Of a DNA stretch of 64,000 nucleotides, positions 1 to 10,114 are shown in pieces. The notes beneath the pieces were generated by a model, which saw nothing but the letters and a program-made list of their open reading frames with translations, ran no database searches and had not been told where the DNA came from. Each line of letters begins with the position of its first letter. Position 1 is the stretch's first letter. The position numbers and the translations under genes were made by a program. The DNA is from Lepidurus packardi (Eukaryota; Arthropoda; Branchiopoda; Notostraca; Triopsidae), in NCBI GenBank assembly GCA_023053545.1, contig JAKZAN010000006.1, positions 7,011,001 through 7,075,000 on the forward strand. Reading direction: 5' to 3'.

Positions 1-2284
1 CCCCCGCCAAGTCGATCAGACACTCGTATATTCGTGGCCTTATTTGACTATGACCCGCCCACCATGTCACCCAACCCAGACGCTTGCGAGGAAGAGTTGC
101 CTTTTAGGGAAGGACAGCTGATTAAAGTAAGCTTCTTCTCTTGTACTTTTACGTCGTTTCTTGGCTTCTAACAACCTTTTTTGATGGATAATTAGATCCG
201 TGGTGATAAAGATGCTGATGGCTTTTACTGGGGTGAAGCCGGGGGCAGATGCGGTTACGTACCCTGCAATATGGTTTCAGAAGTCCAAGTGGACGATGAA
301 AGAGTCGCTGAAGAGCTTCTTAAAGTAAATTTGCTAGACAACTAGATTTTTTTTTTCATCTAAAAAGGAACTTGGGGATTGTTCAGGAAAGTGGAGAAAA
401 TGGTCCACCACCCCACCATGGTCACCAGCATTCGCGGGGAAAAGGTGGTCGGCGTGGATTACCTCCACGAGGCGCCCACTCGCGTGATCGCTGGGGCGAC
501 ATTTACGCCAACATGCCCGTTAAGAAGATGCTTGCATTGTACGACTATGATCCGCAGGAGCTTTCACCAAACGTGGATTCTGAAGTACGTTTTTGCCCTC
601 ATTTCCTGCAAGTATTCTGTTGTAAACAGTTTTGTTTGGCGTGAAAGGTGGAGCTGTCCTTCCAAACGGGCGACGTTATCTATGTCTACGGAGACATGGA
701 CGATGATGGGTTTTATATGGGAGAACTCCGCGGTGTGCGTGGCTTAGTTCCATCCAACTTTCTCACGGAGGCTCCTCCAGACAGCGACGGCTCCCGCAGG
801 AATCGGGGACTCGATGACCGCGATCGATCGATGGGGCGGGAGAGAGAAAGAGACAGAGAACGTTTGTCAGGAGCTGACGGACCTCCTCCACCACCAAGGG
901 GTAATTTACGCATGGAACGACGGAAGGGTAAGTGACGTTTGATTTTCATTTTGGATCAAGTTCTGTTGAAGGAAATGTATTCCAAGTGTCTACTAAAAAC
1001 ACACGTTTGTTTTCTTAAATCACTTTTAATGAGTATTTAATAAAGAGTTTGACATTCTGGCCGTTTCCAAGGCATGGAGGCTGCACCCTTTCACGCTGTC
1101 ATATGTGAGGGTGTGTAATCGGTTGCATTGCACGGATATCGATTAAGAAGAAAGATTACCAAAAAACGAATATTTACCATTTTATTGTTATTTGGGACTT
1201 TTTTTAACCTTTTGAGTGTTATTTTGTTGGAAACCAAACTTTTACCCCCCCCTCATATGGATGTTTCCGTCAACTAACAATTTGTTATTTAAGTACTTGG
1301 TGTTCTTTTAACTTAACCCTTTGTCATACGCGGATAACGAGGAATGATTTCAGCTCTCCTCAAGCCCTTAACTTCTCCCCATTTAATGGCTCTAGCATCA
1401 GTCTATGGTCGCTGTTTGTGTCTTTCTCTGTATCTTTTCCTTGTTTCTTTCACTTTCTCCTAAAACAGACACCCGCAGTTCTCCTGTTGAACGTAGGCTG
1501 CCATATGACCATGAGGTAAGGTTCTAACACTAGACCTTTGGTTCTAAAAGCGCTCTCTTCTACACTTGCAACTTTTTCTTGGGCCTTGCTTGCGAAGTTG
1601 GATTAGCTTGACCATTTAGGTTAGGGGTTGCTCACAAATTTGCATGATCGTGAGGATGCGGTGCTTCATCACTTCAACTTGCACATCATAACCAAAACGT
1701 GCCGTTCAAAACCCCCTCAATGTTAAAGAATACCGTGAGCATGCCTGTGTCTCGAGTATGAAAGCTTCCATGTTTGTGTTCCGAGCATTTGATCCAAATG
1801 TGCCTCAATGCGTACGGTTCTTCCTCATGCCTTTTTCTTTGTTGACTTCACGCAGAGACTGGGACCGAGAGAAGAGGACCCGGTAGCTCCCACACGGAGA
1901 GATGGTAGTCGACCTAGGTTGCACGCTGAAGAGTCCTTTTCAGATATGGAAGATCGAAGCAGGGCCAACCATAATCCCAACGTGGCGCTATCTGCGAACG
2001 GACCCATTCCTGTATCCAACAATAACGGCCATCCTGGTCAAAGTACGTTGAAGCGAGGTCCCGTGAAGGGTTTACCTTCTGTGTTCCCAGACTTGTCACT
2101 CATTGGCCAAAATAACGTGAGTGGTACTGGACCGAACATGCAAAGTGTTGTCAATGCCAAACCTGGACCTCCAATCCAAAATAACACGATGGCTAGTGCG
2201 AGTGCCGCAATTACGAACCCTGTTGAAGGACTACTTTCCAAAGGGAAGGATTTAATATTCAAGAAATTTGGTTTGGGCGAATGA
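1..2284 (+). CDS. Rbp: RIM-binding protein, C-terminal part (SH3-II and SH3-III), 5' truncated by window
   Basis: This is the C-terminal portion of a presynaptic active-zone scaffold that links RIM and voltage-gated calcium channels through SH3 domains. Exons are 1-126, 196-324, 387-584, 648-927, 1469-1515 and 1856-2284; all phases agree and introns are GT-AG. Exons 1 and 2 together encode one SH3 domain (starts [17 protein letters not shown], ends [11 protein letters not shown]). Exons 3 and 4 encode a second ([21 protein letters not shown], ends RGLVPSNFL). The paired YDYDP...SPN signature and the tandem spacing are those of RIM-BP SH3-II and SH3-III. A basic RE-rich linker follows, then a low-complexity tail ending in a lysine-rich stretch near FKKFGLGE. 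Fibronectin III repeats and SH3-I should lie to the left of the window. An AATAAA at about 2322 lies 38 bp past the stop. The family call is strong; the exact 3' isoform is inferred. Confidence 0.88.
928..1468 (+). other. RIM-binding protein intron (541 bp)
   Basis: Intron between the SH3-III exon and a 47-nt exon. It is larger than the 60-70 bp introns typical of the window. I see no reading frame or repeat in it. The following intron (1516-1855) is likewise featureless. Confidence 0.6.
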
Positions 2285-3381
2285 AGCTAGCTGTGACGTT
2301 TTATAACCAGTTCCATCATTGAATAAAATCAAACGCACATGCTTCTTTTTATTAGGCTAAGGGTATCTCGTTGTCTTAGGTCTCTCTTGTTTCCTCCGAA
2401 GCCAAGGGATACCCAAGCCTTCCAAGAGATATACCAAAGACTTTTCTTCTTCCAACGTTAGCTTCTTCTACTTTTCTACCGTTTTGTTTAACACTTTTCG
2501 AAACCCGTAATGGCATCTCTTTAGGTGTCGTTGGCTAAAAAAAATATTGTTAGATTTTTGCAGTCTGTGGCAACAGATAATTTCCTGTCTTTTTAAACTT
2601 TTCCCAAAAACCCGTTCCAAAGTTTCACTTGGCATTAGAGACGCTTTTTTCCTTCCTCACTCTTCTCTATCCATTCAATGGGAGCAAGCTAGCTGAAAAA
2701 GTTAGTTAATAGCCAACGAAACTATTTGCAATGTTTGTTTCTTAAAAGTCGTGACGGGAGTAACTTGCGGTTGCCATGCCAAGTTTGTCAGGAGTTTTCC
2801 TAGGGAAGACAAAAAAGTGCTAACAATTTTAAAAAGAAAATGTCTTATTGTGGGGATAAAAGCTGTTAATGGGGCGTAGCCCTTTTGTTGATCTTTTAAA
2901 TTCCACTTTTATGTCGCAATGACCAGTTTTAGCCTTTTCACAACCTAAAATGCGAGTAAAGGTGAAGCAGAGGCTCTGTCTGCCGGGAAATACCGCTGGT
3001 TGCAGCCGATTCTCTTCATGTTTTTTTCTTTTTGTATATAAGAAACTGTATTTGCGTCAGTTGACATGCAAGGGAGGGAGTATGTAATTTTTCACTTGCA
3101 CAGTTCAATTCTGTTGGTCAAAATTTGTGCTGTACGGTGCCTGAATGCTTCCTCTTCCTTTTTGATTTCTGTTCTTTCTTTCTCCTCGCGTTGTGTATAG
3201 GTAAGAAGACTTTGATTTCCCAAACCTCGTCATCGGGTTTAAATTCTATGAATGGTTGATTCATTGCCTCGTCACATATCATGTTCATCGTTTTACCCTT
3301 CCCTCCCCTACAAATTTAACCAATACAATGAATGTTAATTGCCAAGATAAACACTAGATGTCGTTTTCTGTATGTCAAGTA
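2285..3381. other. Intergenic / 3' UTR region between convergent genes
   Basis: About 1.1 kb between the RIM-binding protein stop and the stop of the minus-strand WH2/coiled-coil gene. It contains the AATAAA at about 2322 and otherwise AT-rich, non-coding-looking sequence. No repeat or RNA gene was recognised. Confidence 0.5.
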
Positions 3382-5557
3382 TTAGCCCAATTCCGCTAAG
3401 ACGGTATTCAGTTCTAGTTCCAAAGCTAAATATTTGTCGCGTACGTTTCGTAGTTCTTCTTGGAGTTTATCCACGGTCGTTTTCAGTAAGTAATTGCCTT
3501 TCTTCAAGGTAGTGATATTGTTTTCGTAATTATTGACCCGTTCTGTCAATTTGGAAATTCGGATGTCAATTAGGTCCGTAGAATCGTCTTTTTCACTTTC
3601 AATGTCCGGTACTTCTTCTTCCGCAGACTCCTCTTCTTCAGTCTCTTCGTTTTCATCCGCGTCTTCCTCCTCTTCTTCATCGCTTTCTTCGCCTTCTTCA
3701 ACCTCGACTTCTTCTACCACAAGATGGGCGTCCTCATCTTCTTCAACTTCGTTCATGAGTTTAGCCATCTTGCTGACTTCTTTCTCCAATTTCTTGTAGC
3801 GCTTCTGTTCTTCCGTAATATCCATTCGATGTTTAGCCAATTGTGTCTTTAGGAAGGCACGCTCATTACGGCAAGCGCGTTCGCGTTCTTTGTGACCTCG
3901 GAGCTTTGATGTTAGCATACTCAATTCTCTGCGATCTTTACGTGTCAAACCGTCGCCTTCTTCGTCTTCAAAGTCACATTCATCGTCCGTAACGTCCTCG
4001 CCTGTTGTACCACCCTCGCTTCGCCGGGAGTCTTGGCGTGACATTTGTTTGCGCATTTCCTTTTTGGAATAACTGCGTTTGACTTCGGTGTCTTGGTATT
4101 CCGGCATTGGAGGATTCCACGGATCAGTTTGTGCCTCAGTATGATTGACTTCAACTGGCAGCTCTAAGCCAGCTTTGCGCAGTTTACGTTCGAGCATATT
4201 AATCTTCATTTCCGCATCTTCCAGCTCAGCTTGAGCTGTTATCAACTTCTGACTAGCATCCTGGTATTGCGACTGCCACTCGTCGGCAGACTTGCGAGCC
4301 AATTCGGCTTGGCCACGTAGCGTGTTCATTTCTTCTTCTATAGCGTCCAAGTCAGCAAAGTCCATTTCGTCCATTTCCTCTTCTTCTTCGTCGCTATTTT
4401 CCTCGACTTTTTCAACAATCTTGACGCTTTTGTTCGAGTGACTGCGCAAAACTTCGCCGGTGCTATCGTTCTTACCATTAATGGCATTCTCTGCAATTTT
4501 AACGCTCTTTGCAGACCGGCTGCGAAGCAAGCCCAAATTAGCAAAGGAAGAAGATTTGGCTACTATACGAGGCGGGGCTTGGGCGTTTGCTTCGGCTTGC
4601 TTTTTAGCTTCCTCCAGTTCCTTTTGCATGTCCCTCAATTTGGATCGTAGGTCCGAATTTTCTTTGAGGTGTTTAGCCTTATCTTTAAGTTCAATATCGA
4701 GTAACTGTTTAGTAGACTGCAAATCATCACGTAACTTATCCACATCGTCTAGTTCGTCCAATTCCTCACCCAGGGGACTCATGACACCGTCTTGTACCAC
4801 TGGAGTCTCTTCTACCGTCAATTGCCTTCGAAACGTTCGCAAACCTACAGGTACCGCCAAATCACGAATGATCGAATTAGACATTTACCTAGAGCGTATG
4901 CATGAACAAGATTACCTTGAATGTTGGGTCGCGACCTGTCGTTACATTGTACTCTTTTCAGTTTGATACCGCCTTGGATCTGGTTGAGTAACTGATTATG
5001 CAGGTTGGGTCTCTCCGAGTCGTACACGAACTGCCAGCAGTCCGGACCATCCTTGAGTTATTGTGCGATACCGTATTCAGCAATCGAGTTCATAGTCTTA
5101 CTTTTCCTCTTGCTTTCCCTTTAGGTAAAATGGGTCGGCTACGGTCATTGGTTTGAGTTTTTCTGAGTTTCACGCCTGATTCTACTTCTTTCATCATTGT
5201 GTGCCAATCGGGTCGTTTCCTGGGTGTGCGTTTAAGAGCATCGATCTTTGCAGCAACCTCAGGTTTGACAGTTTTTTTCTCAGCTAAAGAGGGTTATTTT
5301 ATTCAATTAGTCTATTAACGGACTGTACCTAAAAACGGGGGAGGTGGCGGCGGCGGAGGCGGTAAGGGGATTCCAGGTGGGAAAGGAGGCGGTAGTGGCA
5401 TATTTCTGCGTGAATCCTGCCTCGATAATCGCCTCCATGGGGGATGCATCGGGGTGGTAGGGGGTGTGGTAACAGTTGACGTTCGGCGGCTTCCGGCGAA
5501 TTCAGGCATAGTTAATAGGCTTTGGCTTACAAACAGTGAAATCCGCACCTGTGACAT
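3382..5557 (-). CDS. WH2 and coiled-coil actin-binding protein, forked/espin-like
   Basis: Minus-strand exons are 5557-5329, 5283-5102, 5051-4916 and 4844-3382; phases agree and the model from the ATG at 5557 gives 669 aa. The N-terminus is Ser/Pro rich and ends in a proline run (residues about 55-75), a profilin-type motif. Two WH2 actin-monomer motifs follow: residues about 103-127 (SGVKLRKTQTNDRSRP) and about 154-180 (GGIKLKRVQCNDRSRP). The KL(K/R)xx..NDRS core matches the WH2 of WIP-type and forked proteins. The remainder is heptad-rich coiled coil broken by long Glu/Asp tracts near the C-terminus. A splice acceptor lies just inside the chosen ATG, so a longer isoform with upstream exons (forked genes use several promoters) is possible. 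Order Pro-rich, WH2, coiled coil suggests an arthropod forked/espin relative. That name is inference; WH2 plus coiled coil is seen directly. Confidence 0.6.
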
Positions 5558-7474
5558 AAAAGACACTTTTTTGTAACTATATAAACTGCCAAACGTGTGG
5601 GCCGTTAGAGAGGGAATCTATTTTGGTGGGACCACTGCAACGCTAGTTGTTTACTCTTGACGTTGCAAAACAAGGTTAACTTAAGCGTGGAGCCGGTACT
5701 AAATCAGGTGTGCCAAGTCATTCTTGGAAGATGACAAGACTGTTATTTTCTGTTCAATCTGCTGCTTCAATCAAGTGAAACTGAGATCAGTATCTTCCTT
5801 ACCAGAACAATGCAGTGTTTTCTAGTCCGCTGCAGCACAGTCTGTATATGAGTATGCAAGTTTTGCACGAAATTAATTGCACGATTTCTTGGAGCACTTA
5901 TTAGATAACTTTGCTGTATCGTAAGGATATTAAGTCAAAGAAGTTGCCTACAATTTCGTTTGAATAACCGTTGAGAGGTAGGCTGTACCGAGTTGTGATG
6001 TGTGGCGACTGCAAGCGAGCTGCTCTTCATACGAAATATACCGGACGTTCCCGAACCCCCGATGGTTCTAAAATTAGCGCCCGAGTAAAAATACGCTTCA
6101 AACATAAAAGCAAAGCAGGCTGAGGGATTTTATCTCGAGCTTTTATGCTACTTCCTAAAGCCGTTTTCCGATCTTTTCAATCGCTTTGACTTTTTAGAGA
6201 GAAGAAAATTCGGATTTGCATAATTAGACCATTTAATTTAAGTTTTCAGACTGAATGGGCAAATAGCTAATCACTAATAAATAAATAATTAATATTTTGT
6301 ATTGTATATATGTATTTTGTATGTATATATACATATACAAGGTAAAGGGTTTCAAAAAGGTGAAAGGCCTGGTTCACAAGAATTAGCCAGTCTCATGAGC
6401 AATAACAAAGGACAAGATCAAACTACTATGAAGGCACTCTTACAATACGCTTTGAATCGGAGTGTGTTCTAGAGTTTTAGTTTCGCTAAGTCATGCGTGC
6501 ACGTAGCAATCCGTTCTTTTTCTGTATTGCAGATTATTGAACGTGACACCGTCATGAATTGTTCATGGAATAAATCTTTTCACATAAAAAATATATTTAC
6601 AGTTAAAAAATTTTTTTGAAAGTATAATGATTAAGTTAAGTAAAACTAGTGAACAAGTACAGTGGATAACTGTATATGTCCTTTGCATAATTTTTTTTTT
6701 TTCAGAATTCTATTTGTTATACCATATCAGCGACAAAAATAATTGTAGATCATACTTTGATTTTGTCATAAGTCCCAGAAGGTGAGGTTTGTTTGGATAT
6801 CCCAATCGCCAGCTTTGCCTGGGCAACGCGACACAAGGACGAATCGACAAAAGGACTCCGGGTACCCGACAGAAGGACGCCAGGTAATCTTTTAAGGGAC
6901 CAATAGAATGTTGAGTTTTAAAAAGAACTAGTTACCAAGAATTGTATGCAAAGGACAAAATATGCACATAAAACTCAGCAGGTTCATTGTAATTCACTTT
7001 AACTCGAAATGCTAATCCCCCAAAATGTAAAGCGATAACACAAACGGGCTATACTTCCTGATGGGTTGCCTGTATAGGTTTTTCATGACAAACTATTAGA
7101 AATTTATGGAATTTATATTTATAGAAATGTGTGTAGACGTCGTCTGTGTGGTATTACCCCTTTTAAGCTAGTTTTCCAACAAAAAAATTAATCAAATTAC
7201 AAACCTATAATCGTTTTAATGGGACACATCAAGCCTGTTTTACTTTATCCTGGGCATTCACACTGCCAAGCTAGCAGGTTAATAAAAGGGCAATACAAAG
7301 ATACCCAAGCATGCTAGAAACACAAAATTGGGTCTCGGGAACCTTAGTATCATGCTGGGCAGAGGTTTCCATCCGAAATATCATTCCAAAATATCATTGA
7401 AATACCATAGCCGGTCAATGAATTACTCTACACGGAAGCCATTTCCGGCTTAAAATTGGAACGTATACGGTACA
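5558..7474. other. Non-coding region upstream of the WH2/coiled-coil gene
   Basis: AT-rich sequence with TA-rich low complexity around 6280-6350 and homopolymer runs. It may be intron or promoter of the minus-strand gene to the left. The only structure I noted is a set of three 12-bp direct repeats at 6829-6878. No coding exon could be supported. Confidence 0.4.
6829..6878. repeat. Three spaced 12-bp direct repeats
   Basis: CGACAxAAGGAC occurs at 6829-6840, 6845-6856 and 6867-6878, with only position 6 varying (C, A, G). The middle and last copies flank a short GGTACC palindrome. It could be a fragment of a degraded mobile element; nothing else identifies it. Confidence 0.55.
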
Positions 7475-9916
7475 TAGGGCTAGTCTAAAAACACGATTTC
7501 ACGGAAGCCGTGAATTCCGTGATTTTTCCCAAAATTTTAGTTCTTCCGTGAAAATCGGAAAATATCGTGTTTTACCACGAAAAACGGGAAATACCGTGTT
7601 TTACCGTGTTTTTTTGTCCATAACGCCAACTTTTGAACAAACCCTTTACCAAAAGTAAGTCTGCTTGTGACCACTAGATGTCAGTCATTGTTCCGCTCCC
7701 AATTTTCTTCCACAGGCCTAAAACTTTTGCAAAGAGCACACTTACGCATGCGCATAAGTTGTTTTGAGCACATGTTCCTAGTTCCTCAATGCCTTTTTCT
7801 TGGCCACTTTTCTCTTTCTTCCTATATTTCACAACGCCGCTTCTACCATGGCTTCGAAGAAGCAATCTGTGAACATATCCTGCGAGGATCGAGCTAAGCA
7901 GTTTCCGAAAGGAATTTTGCATGCTGATGGTGGAAAGCTCTTTTACATGATTTGCAATGTTACTTTGGATCACACTAGAAAAGGTTCAATTGATCGTCAC
8001 CTTGAAACTCAAGCGCATCGTTCGAAAAGAGAGGCAAAGGATGAGAATTCTGAATTAGTTAGTAAAAGATAATGCACAATCGTCGGAACGTTTAATCGCC
8101 ATACCGAATCTCGGGACGCCCGAAACCTGACTCACTTCAAACTTGTTGAGGCTTTTACAGTAGCTAATATACCCGTGGCGAAATTGGATCACCCTAAACT
8201 ACGTGAATATTTACAAGTAAAGTACTAACTTGCACCCTGTTAGTCCTGATTATTTAATTTTACGTATTCCAGGAATCCGTGAAGAATTTAGGCAAATTGC
8301 CCAATTAGAGTGCTCTAAGACGCCTTTACCAGGCAAAGGTTTATGCTGTGTTGCAAGAGGAGTTGCTTTTAAAAGTGTCTTATTTTTCCTCTATCTCCAT
8401 CGCAACTGACGAGTCGAGCGATGTACAAGACCGATATGTACTTCACATTCTTTTTATACCACAAATTCAACTGAAATCAGCTACATCGTTATCAACTTCG
8501 CCATCCTTAGAGGTATTCTGTGTCGGCATAGTAAACCTAGAGCACGTGAACAGCACGACAGTCTCACAGGCTATTGTACAGTGCTTGACCAAGTACAAAG
8601 TAGACTTTGCACATGTGAGTGCGTTTCTCACGTACAATGCAACTTACACGACGAAAGCCTACGAAACGTTCAAGGGGTTACTACCGAATTGTGTGCATAT
8701 TACTTGCAATGCACACATACTGAACCTATATAGTAGGTGAAACTTGGCGTAGTAATTTCCCAGCTGTAGACAAGCTTGTTGCTTCATTCAAGAAAATACT
8801 GTCGCACTGCCCCTCAAGGAAACATAGCTACATTAACTTCATGCAGCAGCAAACAAATGACGCAGTACAGCCTCCACCAGTCCCTGTAATAACTCGCTGG
8901 GGAAGCTGGTTTGCTACTGTTTGCCACCACAGCAAATACATCAATTTCTACAGGGAATTTGCTGAGCAAGAAATAGAGAATTCCCAATCTTCATCTGCCC
9001 TTGAACTCCTGTAGACTTTGCTTGAAAACGAGGAGATCCAAAACGATCTGATATTCTTTGCAAGAAATTGCGGACAACTAGTGGAATTGCTGAAGTGGTT
9101 CGAAGGACGGCAGGTCAACATCCATCAAGCTTACAATCGCATAGCCGACCTACTCTCGTGGTCAACAGAACGGGCCAAAGATGTAACATTGCCTGCGGAA
9201 CACAGGAAAGCGTTTTCTGACATGACCACGATGCTAACCCAGTATTACATGTCCGACGCAAAAGGAGTCCCCAGATTTCATCAGCAAGGTGTGAAGTTTT
9301 TGAAAGCTGTTCGGCTATTCGATCCCCATCAAGCCAAAATACTCAGTTTGGACGGGTTTAAGGAAGCTATCCCTGGTCTTTCAAGTAATTCTCGTGCTGT
9401 GACGGAAGCCCTAGCTTACAAGAATGCTGTGAATGAAGTTGACATGGATGTTTCTCCATTATCTTACTGGTCTGCCAATACTTCTCGCTTTCCTTAACTC
9501 ACGAAATTTGCATTACGAATTCTATCCATTCCACCGAATTCGGTAGATGCTGAGCGTTGTGTCAGTTGCTATACACGGGTGAACTCTGCCCAGAGACAAA
9601 GTTTTCTCCCTGAAAACCTGTTTGCACAAGTAATGTTTGCTTTTAATGCATGCCAATCAAGATGTTTCTCGTAAACTGCATAGTTACGAATTATTTCAAA
9701 CAGATTTTCTTCCTTTCTAACATCAAACAAGGTGTAATATTACGACTCATTCATTTGACCTGTTAAATATTTTATTTTTCGACTGTATTTCGGACTTCGA
9801 GTTGAAAAAAGGGCAAATTTAAGTGAAGCATGTCACGGTGCCGTGATTTTTTGTCTGTTTTTGAATCATAACCGTGTTTTTGGGAAAAAAAATCCCGTGA
9901 TTTTAGACTAGCCCTA
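7475..9916 (+). mobile_element. Degraded autonomous hAT DNA transposon (2.44 kb)
   Basis: The ends are inverted repeats: TAGGGCTAGTCTAAAA reads inward from 7475, and its reverse complement ends at 9916. The flanking 8-bp sequences are ACGGTACA (7467-7474) and CCGGTACA (9917-9924). They differ at one base and are a target-site duplication of the 8-bp length diagnostic of hAT elements. Both subterminal regions are crowded with CCGTG/CACGG motifs, as expected for transposase binding sites. The interior carries a broken hAT transposase with BED-type N-terminus and C-terminal dimerisation region, on the same strand as PTIP. The element lies about 200 bp upstream of the PTIP start codon and could contribute promoter sequence. 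Confidence 0.9.
7848..9660 (+). pseudogene. hAT transposase pseudogene, CGBP1-like N-terminus
   Basis: The ATG at 7848 opens a 74-codon frame with a BED-like zinc-finger segment: a cysteine pair region followed by a GSIDRHLETQAHRSK helix, as in CGG-binding-protein-1/hAT transposases. The frame then shifts; 8100-8225 encodes the LxHFKLVEAF..IPVAKLDHP helix typical of the family. Later pieces are 8348-8740 (IATDESSDV, a catalytic-core landmark), about 8740-9013, and 9018-9497, separated by stops or frame changes. A final fragment around 9530-9655 contains SVDAERCVS, the family's dimerisation signature. At least three disablements are visible, so the copy should be inactive as transposase. A short AT-rich stretch near 8218-8273 could be a retained intron rather than a lesion. 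Confidence 0.82.
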
Positions 9917-10114
9917 CCGGTACATATAGTCTATGTTTCATAGGATAAATGCAGAACGTGAGGTCACCATTCCAGTTCCGCAATTCGATTCTCGGTTAAC
10001 TATTTAGGATGGCGAACCCCGCCAAAATTCATGGCGATATCGTTGTTTGTGGGTGTTTGCGTCTTATATTGTTCTGCCGAATCGGACAGAGTTATATAAT
10101 TAATTGTGTAAGTT

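Noticed and set aside
3533..3799. Serine-rich plus-strand frame at the 3' end of the WH2/coiled-coil gene.
   Set aside because: It is the complement of the GAA/GAG acidic tract on the coding minus strand.
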